From positions 1-8,820 of the forward strand of contig JAPKCR010000057.1 of assembly GCA_026421135.1 (NCBI GenBank): a stretch of 8,820 bases of DNA. Direction: 5' to 3'. Below, one piece after another: positions 1 to 6,191 of this stretch; within the stretch, counting starts at the first letter, position 1; each line of letters begins with the position of its first letter. The notes under the pieces were generated by a model. It had not been told where the DNA came from. It saw nothing but the letters and a program-made list of their open reading frames with translations, and made no database searches. The DNA comes from Sulfitobacter sp. (lineage in GTDB: Bacteria; Pseudomonadota; Alphaproteobacteria; Rhodobacterales; Rhodobacteraceae). The position numbers were made by a program, and so were the translations under genes.

Positions 1-108
1 CCTCAGATCCACTCCCGATACCGCGACAAGCCCGCCAAACCGCCGCTCTACGCCGATGCATTCCAAAACCGGCACCTGGCCGCTGCCTGATGTTACAGGT
101 CCATTCAT
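1..108 (-). CDS. LivG-type ABC transporter ATP-binding protein, N-terminal fragment cut by the window edge
   Basis: This is the 5' end of a leftward gene, and only 36 codons are inside the window. The ATG at 108 has the Shine-Dalgarno GGGAGG (118-123) 9 nt upstream. After a short polar leader the protein reads VLECIGVERRFGGLVAVSGV, then DLR. This is the first beta strand and A-loop region of branched-chain amino acid type (LivG) ABC ATPases, where an FGG-L-AV pattern precedes the Walker A motif. The Walker motifs themselves lie outside the window. It starts 51 nt after the stop of the SDR gene, with no promoter or terminator visible between them, so the two are probably co-transcribed. By family it would be a cytoplasmic ATPase powering uptake of an amino acid or another carboxylate. 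The LivG rather than LivF assignment rests only on the FGG segment. Confidence 0.8.
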   Translation of the reverse strand, partial: MNGPVTSGSGQVPVLECIGVERRFGGLVAVSGVDLR

Positions 109-159
109 CCGTGCGCGCCTCCCAGCAAATCAAAACTCACCATCCCGCCGTTCTCTCTC

Positions 160-1023
160 TCAGTCTATCTTGAAGTAATCAGGACGTCCCGTCGGCCAGG
201 GATCACCCCACATCTGCTGACCGCCATCTATGTTTAGAACCTCTCCGGTTATAAATTTGCCCGACGGTGCCGCCATATAAACAACTCCTTCGGCAACATC
301 CCATTCGTCGCCCGCCCGGCGCATGGGGTTGGATTCCTTGAACGTCGCGGCACCCTCGGCTGGATAATTTCCAAACCCGGTACTTTCGCAGCATCCAGGT
401 GCGACACAGTTCACACGTACACCGTAAGGTGCCCATTCAACTGCGACAGATTTGGACAGGAATATCACCCCGGCGCGTGCCGCGGCGGTATGGGCGATAC
501 CGGGCATTCCGCGCCAGACATCTGCGACGATGCTGACAATATTGCCCTGGGTTCCGGTCTCGACCCAATTTTTCGCTACCGCCTGCATCATCCACCAGGT
601 ACCATTCAGATTGGTGTCGATCACCGCATTCCAACCTTTTATGGAAAAGTCCAAGGCCGGCTGCGGAAACTGTCCGCCTGCATTGTTGACCAGAACATTC
701 AGCCCACCGAAACGTTCATGAACAGCGTCCACAAAGGCGGCAACCTGTTCAGGGTCGCGTATCGTCATTTCGCGCGCCATCACTTCGCCGCCAAACGAAC
801 GCAGGAATTCCGCCGCGCTTTCCAGTTTTTCAGGGTTGCGCCCACAGATCGCCAGCCGTGCGCCCAGGCGGGCGAACAATGCCGCGATAGCCAGGCCAAG
901 CCCGCCACCCGCACCAGTCACGACAACAGTCTGGTCCTGGAAAAGACCCGGCGCATAGACGGTATTTCGGTCCCGTAGTTCGGTTCGTGTGAACCCAAAA
1001 ACCGGCTCTTGCGAGTCAGTCAT
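160..1023 (-). CDS. Short-chain dehydrogenase/reductase resembling peroxisomal trans-2-enoyl-CoA reductase (PECR/DECR-like)
   Basis: This 287-residue SDR has the NAD(P)-binding motif TGAGGGLG (residues 36-43), NNAG (113-116), a serine in NIVSIV (164), and the C-terminal FITGEVLNIDGG segment (258-268). An N-terminal extension of about 30 residues precedes the Rossmann fold. The active-site stretch reads HTAAARAGV (178-186). Where classical SDRs have YxxxK, this protein has Thr179 and Arg183. From memory, mammalian PECR has a closely similar HSGAARAGV stretch, followed by the same LEWA...RINCVAPG pattern. By that likeness it may reduce or oxidise an acyl-CoA with NADP(H); the direction is unknown. 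The start at 1023 follows an AGGGGGGG Shine-Dalgarno. The gene has its own promoter and operator in the 99-bp gap after the MaoC-like gene, and it leads into the LivG-type gene. Confidence 0.85.
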   Translation of the reverse strand: MTDSQEPVFGFTRTELRDRNTVYAPGLFQDQTVVVTGAGGGLGLAIAALFARLGARLAICGRNPEKLESAAEFLRSFGGEVMAREMTIRDPEQVAAFVDAVHERFGGLNVLVNNAGGQFPQPALDFSIKGWNAVIDTNLNGTWWMMQAVAKNWVETGTQGNIVSIVADVWRGMPGIAHTAAARAGVIFLSKSVAVEWAPYGVRVNCVAPGCCESTGFGNYPAEGAATFKESNPMRRAGDEWDVAEGVVYMAAPSGKFITGEVLNIDGGQQMWGDPWPTGRPDYFKID

Positions 1024-1035
1024 CTTTCCCCCCCT

Positions 1036-1053
1036 GCTAGCAATTTCGCTAGC
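1036..1053. repeat. GCTAGC-N6-GCTAGC inverted repeat in the SDR leader
   Basis: Two copies of the self-complementary hexamer GCTAGC (1036-1041 and 1048-1053) are separated by six bases. On the minus strand they could form a 6-bp hairpin in the 5' leader of the PECR-like SDR mRNA, ending right beside the G-rich Shine-Dalgarno. It lies downstream of the predicted transcription start. No function can be assigned. Confidence 0.4.
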
Positions 1054-1062
1054 GTTTCAAAA

Positions 1063-1091
1063 AACCTAACATGCGTTAGATTTTTTGGCAA
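1063..1091 (-). promoter_or_regulatory. Candidate promoter for the PECR-like SDR and transporter unit
   Basis: On the minus strand, a -35-like TTGCCA (1091-1086) and a -10-like TAGGTT (1068-1063) are separated by 17 bp. The spacer is filled by the shared dyad operator. Transcription would start near 1056, giving a leader of about 33 nt before the ATG at 1023. The -10 is weak. The call rests on the spacing and on the same geometry at the other two operator sites. Confidence 0.5.
1065..1080. promoter_or_regulatory. Shared dyad operator, copy 1
   Basis: The minus strand reads TCTAACGCATGTTAGG, with CTAAC/GTTAG arms around a 4-bp centre. It matches the TCTAACAnnTGTTAGA dyad found at 6150-6165 and 7877-7892. 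An A6 run (1059-1064) and a T6 run (1081-1086) flank it symmetrically and extend the dyad to 28 bp. It lies between the candidate -35 and -10 of the SDR gene, where a bound protein would affect initiation. Confidence 0.65.
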
Positions 1092-1122
1092 GATTTATGT
1101 GATCTCTCAAATTAGGTGTATT

Positions 1123-1590
1123 TTACTGAGTTGCGTTTAGCTGACGCAGCATGCGAAGCGGCTCGTAGACAATACATTCGCTGCCATCCGCCTTGAGCAC
1201 CCGGTTTCGGCTGCGCACCAGACCACGTCCCGGCCTAGATGTTAGACGGGCCTCGATAATTTCGACTTCAACGTGGATTGTATCACCGACAAAAGTAGGC
1301 CCCTTCACACTGAAATCAGCATGAAGAAACGCCAGACCCGTGCCCTCCATCGTGTGCGTCAACAGCCCCTCGGCCATTGCGTAAACCATCACCCCAGGCA
1401 CCACCCGCCCATGCGCCGCAGCGCCGTCGCGGGCATGCTCAGTATCGGTGAACAATGATTCCGTCATCCACATCAGGTTACAGAACCCAACAAGGTCAGC
1501 CTCGGTCACTGTCCGGCTGCGGGTTTCGAAGCGGGCACCAATCTCGACTTCATCGAAATAGAAGCCGGTGGTGCGCAATACATCTTTCAT
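1123..1590 (-). CDS. MaoC-like hot-dog fold protein lacking the usual catalytic dyad
   Basis: This 155-residue single hot-dog protein has the typical MaoC/R-hydratase opening (YFDEVEIGARFETRSRTVTE, 11-30), then GRVVPGVMVYAMAEGLL (61-77) and the FVGDTIHVEVEI strand (100-111). The family normally hydrates trans-2-enoyl-CoA. Its active site uses Asp and His in a D-x4-H pattern (as in GDFNPLH). The aligned stretch here is WMTESLFTD (41-49), with Met42 for Asp and Phe47 for His, so classical hydratase chemistry is doubtful. Glu44, Asp49 and His60 are other polar residues nearby. It is the last gene of the thiolase operon, starting 11 nt after the acyl-CoA dehydrogenase stop with Shine-Dalgarno AAAGGGG 5 nt before the ATG. 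It could be an altered hydratase, a CoA-binding partner or a thioesterase-like enzyme. Confidence 0.8.
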   Translation of the reverse strand: MKDVLRTTGFYFDEVEIGARFETRSRTVTEADLVGFCNLMWMTESLFTDTEHARDGAAAHGRVVPGVMVYAMAEGLLTHTMEGTGLAFLHADFSVKGPTFVGDTIHVEVEIIEARLTSRPGRGLVRSRNRVLKADGSECIVYEPLRMLRQLNATQ

Positions 1591-1601
1591 AGTGGCCCCT
1601 T

Positions 1602-2768
1602 TCAGTAGGATTTTGGCAGCCCAAGCGCCTTTTCGGCAATGAACGACATCAGCATATGCGGCGTCACCGGTACGATGTGGAACAACAACGCCTCGCGGAC
1701 CAGCCGCTCAACATGATATTCCTTGGCGTATCCAAAACCGCCAAACGTCATCTGCGCCGTCTGCGTCGCCTCCACTGCGGCTTCCGCTGCCAGCAGCTTT
1801 GCAGCATTCGCCTCGACACCACATGGCTCACCCGCATCATACAGAGCCGCGGCATGCATCACCATCAGATTGGCGGATTCGACCCTGGCCCAGGCTTTGG
1901 CAAGCGGATGCTGGATGCCCTGATTCTGCCCGATCGGACGGCCGAAGACATGGCGCTCCTTTGCATATTCCGACGCCCGTTTGATCGCGTTTCGCGCAAT
2001 GCCGACGCATTCCGCCGCCACCAGTATGCGTTCGGGATTCAGACCGTGTAGGATCTGGCGGAACCCTTGGCCTTCTTCGCCGATCATATCCTCGGCTGGA
2101 ACAGGCAGCCCGTCGATGAACACCTCATTGGAATCCACCGCCTTGCGGCCCATTTTTTCGATCTCGCGCACGTCCACAAAGGTCCGGTCCAGCGTCGTGT
2201 AAAACAGGGTCAACCCCTCGGTGGGCTTTGTCACCTCTTCCAGCGGCGTGGTGCGGGCCAACAACAGCATCTTGTGAGCCACCTGCGCGGTTGAAATCCA
2301 GACCTTCTGGCCATGCACCACATACCGGTCGCCCTGTCGGATTGCCCGTGTCTTGAGCTTTGTTGTATCCAGCCCCGTCGTCGGTTCGGTTACCGCAAAA
2401 CAGGCCTTTTCGCGCCCCTCCAGAAGCGGCACCAGCATCCGCTGTTTTTGCTCCGGGGTGCCGAATTTTACCACTGGATTGAGCCCGAAAATGTTCATGT
2501 GGATGGCCGACGCACCGCTGGCACCACCGCCCGATTCCGCGATGGCCTGCATCATGATTGCCGCCTCGGTTATGCCCAGTCCGGCACCGCCGACCTCTTC
2601 CGGCAATGCGATACCCAGCCAGCCGCCATCCGCCAAAGCCTTGTGTAAGTCGTGGGGGAAGCCCCCATTGCGGTCTTTTTCCAGCCAGTATTCATCATCA
2701 AAATCGGCACAGATACGCAAAACGGTGTCGCGGATTTCCTGCTGCGCCTCAGTATACCGATAAGTCAT
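1602..2768 (-). CDS. Acyl-CoA dehydrogenase with the catalytic Glu in the IVD/LCAD position
   Basis: This 388-residue FAD flavoprotein is of normal family length and would make the alpha,beta double bond in an acyl-CoA, passing electrons to ETF. Visible family segments are CFAVTEPTTGLDT (123-135, flavin contact), GQKVWISTA (153-161), YAKERHVFGRPIG (268-280) and TFGGFGYAKEYHVERLVREA (341-360). The loop that carries the catalytic Glu in medium- and short-chain enzymes (the E of YEGT) reads HIVPVT here, with Pro367 at the Glu position. Instead, Glu246 in NPERIL falls where IVD and LCAD carry their base, so it probably serves here. The ATG overlaps the CoA-transferase stop by 4 nt (ATGA), with GAGG 7 nt upstream, which indicates translational coupling. 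The MaoC-like gene follows after 11 nt. The acyl substrate is not predictable. Confidence 0.92.
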   Translation of the reverse strand: MTYRYTEAQQEIRDTVLRICADFDDEYWLEKDRNGGFPHDLHKALADGGWLGIALPEEVGGAGLGITEAAIMMQAIAESGGGASGASAIHMNIFGLNPVVKFGTPEQKQRMLVPLLEGREKACFAVTEPTTGLDTTKLKTRAIRQGDRYVVHGQKVWISTAQVAHKMLLLARTTPLEEVTKPTEGLTLFYTTLDRTFVDVREIEKMGRKAVDSNEVFIDGLPVPAEDMIGEEGQGFRQILHGLNPERILVAAECVGIARNAIKRASEYAKERHVFGRPIGQNQGIQHPLAKAWARVESANLMVMHAAALYDAGEPCGVEANAAKLLAAEAAVEATQTAQMTFGGFGYAKEYHVERLVREALLFHIVPVTPHMLMSFIAEKALGLPKSY

Positions 2769-3988
2769 GCTTTTTCCTCGGATTCTTGCGGCATGCCCAC
2801 CACCCCTGACGAGGCCAGCGCCGCGATTTCTTGTTCGTTCAAACCCAGATCGCGCAACACTGCGTGGCTGTCGGCGGCCTCGGCCCGGCCAAGCCAGCGT
2901 ACGCTTCCCGGCGTGTCTGACAGGTGCGGCACCGCGCCGACCACCCGTGTCTGTTCTCCCGCTACATCCACGATGTCGCCGCGATGGGCGATCTGCGGAT
3001 GGTTCACGATATCCTCGACGCTCAAAACCCTCGCAGCAACCGCGTCGTTTTTTGTAAACTCGGCCTGCACAGTGTCAAAATCACGCGCCCCAATGAACTT
3101 CTGAAGCGCGTCAAAAACCTCGGCCATATTGGCGCTGATCCCGGCCATTGTGGCAAAGCGCGGATTGTCGGCAAATGCATCCCCGGCCGCCGTGCGCAAC
3201 AGACGCCGAGCGGTTTCTGCCCCGCCTGCGGATACCGTGACCCAGACACCGTCGCTGGTGCGGAACATACCGCCGGGGGCAAAGTCCATCGGTTGGCGAA
3301 GACCGTTGCGCAGCGGCGACACGGCCGCGCCTGTCAGCGCAGGCACGTGATAGTCGATCAGCCGCAACAGCCCCTCGAACACCGCGAGGTCGATGACCTG
3401 CCCTTTTGCGGTTCCATTGCCACGCGCGTGCAGCGCCAGCATGACACCCAGTGCGCCCATCAGCCCGGTGGTCGAATCCGCCGCCGGAAACCCTGGATGC
3501 ATCGGCGGCCCGTTGGGGTATCCCGTCAGATGTGCCAATCCGCTCATGGCTTCGGCTGCGCGACCAAAGGCCGGCGTCTTTTTCATCGGGCCTTCCTGCC
3601 CATAGCCCGAAATACGCAGGATGATCAGATCCGGGTTCCATCTGTGCAACACGTCGGGTCCGATATCAGCGCGTTCCAGCACGCCGGGCCGGAAATTCTC
3701 AACTAAAACATCACTGGCTTCGACCATGCGGCGCAGAATTGCGCGTCCTTCAGGGGTCTTCCAGTTAAGCGCCAAAATGCGTTTGTTGCGCGCCAGTGTT
3801 TTCCACCACACACCTAGCCCGTCATCCTGCGCCTTGGGGCCGAGATCGCGCATCATGTCACCGCCGCGCGGGTTTTCGACCTTGATCACCTCGGCACCGA
3901 AATCGGCCAACAAAGTCGCCGCCAGCGGTCCGGCGATCACATGACCAAGTTCGATGATACTAATGTTTTTCAACGGTCCTTGTGACAC
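2765..3988 (-). CDS. Class III CoA-transferase (CaiB/BaiF family)
   Basis: This 407-residue protein belongs to the family that moves CoA between carboxylates through an aspartyl-CoA anhydride. It shows the N-terminal IIELGHVIAGPLAATLLADF and GAEVIKVENPRGGD segments, NKRILALNWKTPEGR, LVENFRPGVLE, ISGYGQEGP, and the AADSTTG stretch. The Asp of that stretch (residue 171 from this start) aligns with catalytic Asp169 of formyl-CoA transferase. The His of the related alpha-methylacyl-CoA racemases (GHD motif) is absent (FGRAAEAMSG here), which favours a transferase over a racemase. I chose GTG 3988 because AAGGAG (3998-4003) lies 9 nt before it; the in-frame ATG at 4009 has no Shine-Dalgarno and would add 7 residues. 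It starts 38 nt after the SDR gene and overlaps the next gene by 4 nt. Donor and acceptor are unknown. Confidence 0.9.
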   Translation of the reverse strand: MSQGPLKNISIIELGHVIAGPLAATLLADFGAEVIKVENPRGGDMMRDLGPKAQDDGLGVWWKTLARNKRILALNWKTPEGRAILRRMVEASDVLVENFRPGVLERADIGPDVLHRWNPDLIILRISGYGQEGPMKKTPAFGRAAEAMSGLAHLTGYPNGPPMHPGFPAADSTTGLMGALGVMLALHARGNGTAKGQVIDLAVFEGLLRLIDYHVPALTGAAVSPLRNGLRQPMDFAPGGMFRTSDGVWVTVSAGGAETARRLLRTAAGDAFADNPRFATMAGISANMAEVFDALQKFIGARDFDTVQAEFTKNDAVAARVLSVEDIVNHPQIAHRGDIVDVAGEQTRVVGAVPHLSDTPGSVRWLGRAEAADSHAVLRDLGLNEQEIAALASSGVVGMPQESEEKA

Positions 3989-3997
3989 GCACACACT

Positions 3998-4003
3998 CTC
4001 CTT
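3998..4003 (-). promoter_or_regulatory. Ribosome binding site that decides the CoA-transferase start
   Basis: The minus strand reads AAGGAG, 9 nt before GTG at 3988. The upstream ATG at 4009 is preceded only by CCGCCGCTGTTGA, with no purine-rich site, so initiation at GTG is preferred. Confidence 0.65.
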
Positions 4004-4026
4004 GGTCATTCAACAGCGGCGGCTAT

Positions 4027-4857
4027 TTAGATTACAAAACCCCCGCCGCAGATCACATATTGCCCGGAAATGAAGTTCGATTCCGGCGCACAAAACAGAT
4101 AGACAGCCCCTGCGGCTTCCTCGGGTGTGCCGACACGGCCCAGTGGAATAGACGTTTCCATCTGGCTTAACAGATCGGGGCTGACACCGACGCGGATGTC
4201 CTTGCCTTCAACCTTGATCGTGCTGTCCCCCTTGGCGCTGCCTTCGGTCAGGCGCGTGCGGATCGGGCCAAAGGCCACGGCATTGACGTTGACCTTGTAT
4301 CGGCCCCACTCTTTTGCCATCGTTCTGGTCAGTCCGATGATGCCGGCCTTGGCAGCAGAATAGTTGATCTGCCCCGCGTTGCCGCCGGTTCCGGCGATGG
4401 ACGAAATATTCACAACCTTGCGAAACACTTCCTGCCCCGCTTCAGCTTCGGCGCGGGCCTTGTCGCGGAACACTGGCGCGGCGGCTCTAAGAATCTGAAA
4501 GGGTGCTGTCAGATGAACATCTATGATGGCATGCCATTGCTCATCCGTCATTTTCTGGACTACGCTGTCCCAAGTATAGCCCGCGTTGTTAACGATTATG
4601 TCCAGCCCGCCGAAGGCATTAACGCCGGTATCAACGAACCGTTGGGCAAAGCCATCTTCGGTCACCGACCCGGCGCAGATCGCGGCCTCACCGCCCATGT
4701 CACGGATCATTTCAGCGGTTTGCGCCGCCGGATCCGCATCCAGATCGTTGACCACGATCCGCGCACCTTCGGAGGCCAATTTCAAAGCGATCTCGCGGCC
4801 AATGCCGCGTCCAGATCCGGATACCAGCGCGACGCGCCCGTCAAGCCTAGCTGTCAT
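4027..4857 (-). CDS. FabG-like short-chain dehydrogenase, probable 3-hydroxyacyl-CoA dehydrogenase
   Basis: This 276-residue classical SDR has SGSGRGIG (13-20), NNAG (90-93), Ser152/Ser153 in NISSIAG, and an intact YSAAK (Tyr166, Lys170). It ends in FISGQYVICGGGF. The usual PG motif after the active site is FG (FGPIRT). An insert between the fold core and the C-terminus (about 205-235, GSAKGDSTIKVEGKDIRVGV) is longer than in typical FabG and would shape the substrate lid. Between thiolase and CoA-transferase genes it most likely oxidises a 3-hydroxyacyl-CoA with NAD(P), the step before thiolysis; that role is inferred from context. The ATG at 4857 has GGGGAGG (4864-4870) 6 nt upstream. A TTG at 4872 would put that Shine-Dalgarno inside the coding region, so I rejected it. 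The start lies 43 nt after the thiolase stop. Confidence 0.9.
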   Translation of the reverse strand: MTARLDGRVALVSGSGRGIGREIALKLASEGARIVVNDLDADPAAQTAEMIRDMGGEAAICAGSVTEDGFAQRFVDTGVNAFGGLDIIVNNAGYTWDSVVQKMTDEQWHAIIDVHLTAPFQILRAAAPVFRDKARAEAEAGQEVFRKVVNISSIAGTGGNAGQINYSAAKAGIIGLTRTMAKEWGRYKVNVNAVAFGPIRTRLTEGSAKGDSTIKVEGKDIRVGVSPDLLSQMETSIPLGRVGTPEEAAGAVYLFCAPESNFISGQYVICGGGFVI

Positions 4858-4900
4858 GTCTGTCCTCCCCAACCACAGCGTCCGTGCAAATGCGCCGCCC

Positions 4901-6085
4901 TCATACCGCCTCGTACAGCGTCACGACACAAGCGCCCCCTAGGCCCAGATTATGTTGAAGCGCCAGCCGCGCCCCCGAAACCTGCCGGGCATCGGCCGTG
5001 CCGCGCAATTGCTGCACCAGCTCGGTGCATTGCGCAAGACCCGTGGCCCCCAACGGGTGCCCTTTAGACAAAAGTCCGCCCGACGGATTGGTTACATATT
5101 TGCCGCCATAGGTATTGTCGCCATCATCAACGAACTTTCCGGCCTCGCCACGACCGCAAAGGCCAAGCGCCTCGTAGGTGATCAACTCATTATGGGCAAA
5201 ACAGTCATGCAGCTCGACGACGTTGATGTCTTCGGGGCCGATGCCTGCGGCCTCATAGACCTGATTGGCGGCCTTTTTAGCCATGCTGGCGCCAACAACT
5301 TCGCGCATATCGTGGGCATTGAAGGTTTCCGGCCCGTCGGTGGTCATCGCCTGTGCCGCAATCCGGACAGAGGAATCCAGCCCGTGTTTGTCGGCAAACG
5401 CCTTTGAACAGATAATTGCCGCCGCCGCGCCGCAGGTCGGCGGGCAAGCCATCAACCGAGTCATGACACCGGGCCAAACCACTTTGGCGGCCAGAACCTC
5501 TTCGGCGGTTACCTCAGTGCGAAACAGGGCGACCGGGTTTTTTGAGGCGTGCCGACTAGACTTGGCGCGGATCTTGGCGAATGTTTCCAGGGTGGTGCCA
5601 AACTCGTCCATATGCGCCTTGCCGGCACCGCCGAAATACCGCAGCGCCAGCGGGATCTCAGGACTGCCAACCAGATCGTCGGTTTCGTCGTCAAACGATT
5701 GGAATGGGCTTACCCGATCCTCGAACACCGACCCGATCGCGCCAGGCTTCATCTGCTCAAATCCTAAGGCCAGAACGCACTCGACCGCCCCACTTTCAAC
5801 GGCCTGACGCGCCAGAAAAAGCGCTGATGACCCTGTGGAGCAGTTGTTGTTGACGTTCAGAATCGGAATGCCGGTCATGCCCACTTGATACAAGGCCCGC
5901 TGACCGCAGGTGCTGTCACCATAAACATAGCCGACATAGGCCTGCTGGATCAGGTCGTAGGACAATCCGGCATCCTGCAGCGCGCTGCGGGTGGCCTTTG
6001 CCGCCATCACGTCATAGCTTTCCGACGCGCCGGGTTTCTGAAAGGGGACCATTCCGACCCCGGTTACATAAGCCTTGTTGGACAT
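4901..6085 (-). CDS. SCP2-type thiolase (SCPx-like acetyl-CoA acyltransferase, no SCP2 domain)
   Basis: This 394-residue thiolase of the sterol carrier protein x subfamily would cleave 3-oxoacyl-CoA with CoA. All expected active-site elements are present: nucleophile Cys82 in NVNNNCSTGSSALF, then VECVLALGFE (101-110), HDCFAHNEL (293-301), SKGHPLGATG with His343, and the C-terminal HNLGLGGACVVTLYE with Cys386. This complete set favours a true thiolase over the related Ltp2-type retro-aldolases. There is no C-terminal SCP2 lipid-binding domain, as usual in bacteria, and no DUF35 partner gene beside it. SCPx enzymes are known for cleaving 2-methyl-branched and sterol side-chain acyl-CoAs, which hints at a branched or bulky substrate. 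It is the first gene of the leftward operon. GGGGAGG (6091-6097) lies 5 nt before the ATG, and a divergent promoter and operator lie upstream. Confidence 0.93.
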   Translation of the reverse strand: MSNKAYVTGVGMVPFQKPGASESYDVMAAKATRSALQDAGLSYDLIQQAYVGYVYGDSTCGQRALYQVGMTGIPILNVNNNCSTGSSALFLARQAVESGAVECVLALGFEQMKPGAIGSVFEDRVSPFQSFDDETDDLVGSPEIPLALRYFGGAGKAHMDEFGTTLETFAKIRAKSSRHASKNPVALFRTEVTAEEVLAAKVVWPGVMTRLMACPPTCGAAAAIICSKAFADKHGLDSSVRIAAQAMTTDGPETFNAHDMREVVGASMAKKAANQVYEAAGIGPEDINVVELHDCFAHNELITYEALGLCGRGEAGKFVDDGDNTYGGKYVTNPSGGLLSKGHPLGATGLAQCTELVQQLRGTADARQVSGARLALQHNLGLGGACVVTLYEAV

Positions 6086-6139
6086 TGAAGCCTCCCCTGA
6101 TCAAAATCAGTTTCTTGTACGTATAGGACGGAAACGGTA

Positions 6140-6167
6140 TTGGAATTTATCTAACACATGTTAGAAT
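6140..6167 (+). promoter_or_regulatory. Candidate promoter of the acyl-CoA synthetase gene
   Basis: TTGGAA (6140-6145) and TAGAAT (6162-6167) are separated by 16 bp, with the dyad operator in the spacer. Transcription would start near 6174. That leaves a leader of only about 18 nt, which still holds the Shine-Dalgarno GGTGGAG (6178-6184). It overlaps the thiolase promoter on the opposite strand almost completely. Confidence 0.55.
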
Positions 6168-6175
6168 AATTGCAA
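6148..6175 (-). promoter_or_regulatory. Candidate promoter of the thiolase operon
   Basis: On the minus strand, TTGCAA (6175-6170) and TAGATA (6153-6148) are separated by 16 bp, and the spacer holds the shared dyad operator. Transcription would start near 6141, giving a leader of about 55 nt to the thiolase ATG at 6085. The first three bases of the -10 come from the right arm of the dyad, as in the other promoters of this window. Confidence 0.55.
6150..6165. promoter_or_regulatory. Shared dyad operator, copy 2 (best copy)
   Basis: The sequence TCTAACACATGTTAGA has two perfect 7-bp arms (TCTAACA/TGTTAGA) around a 2-bp centre. It is the most symmetric of the three copies. It lies inside the spacers of both divergent promoters, so one bound regulator could control the thiolase operon and the synthetase gene together. 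TetR-type repressors commonly use dyads of this kind, but the family cannot be told from the site. Confidence 0.75.
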
Positions 6176-6191
6176 TAGGTGGAGAAAAGCT

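Noticed and set aside
490..978. Plus-strand open frame of 162 codons
   Set aside because: It is antisense to the PECR-like SDR, which has clear Rossmann motifs. The frame has no family signature.
1240..1246. TGTTAGA half-site inside the MaoC-like gene
   Set aside because: Only one arm of the dyad is present, with no mirrored arm at the right spacing and no promoter context.
2924..3706. Long plus-strand open frame of 260 codons
   Set aside because: It lies wholly antisense to the well-supported CoA-transferase gene, shows no recognisable domain, and its composition (many Arg, His, Gln) is typical of a shadow frame in GC-rich DNA.
2765..3988. Alpha-methylacyl-CoA racemase reading of the CaiB-like gene
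   Set aside because: It shares the fold, but the racemase GHD histidine is missing and the CoA-transferase Asp is present.
4858..4872. TTG start at 4872 for the FabG-like SDR
   Set aside because: It would translate through the strong GGGGAGG site that serves the ATG at 4857.
4513..5807. Plus-strand open frames at 4513-5067 and 5265-5807
   Set aside because: They are antisense to the FabG-like SDR and thiolase genes, have no ribosome site or family motif, and one spans the real intergenic gap.
4901..6085. Ltp2-type retro-aldolase reading of the thiolase
   Set aside because: Cys82, His343 and Cys386 are all in place and no DUF35 partner gene is adjacent, so thiolase chemistry is the better call.
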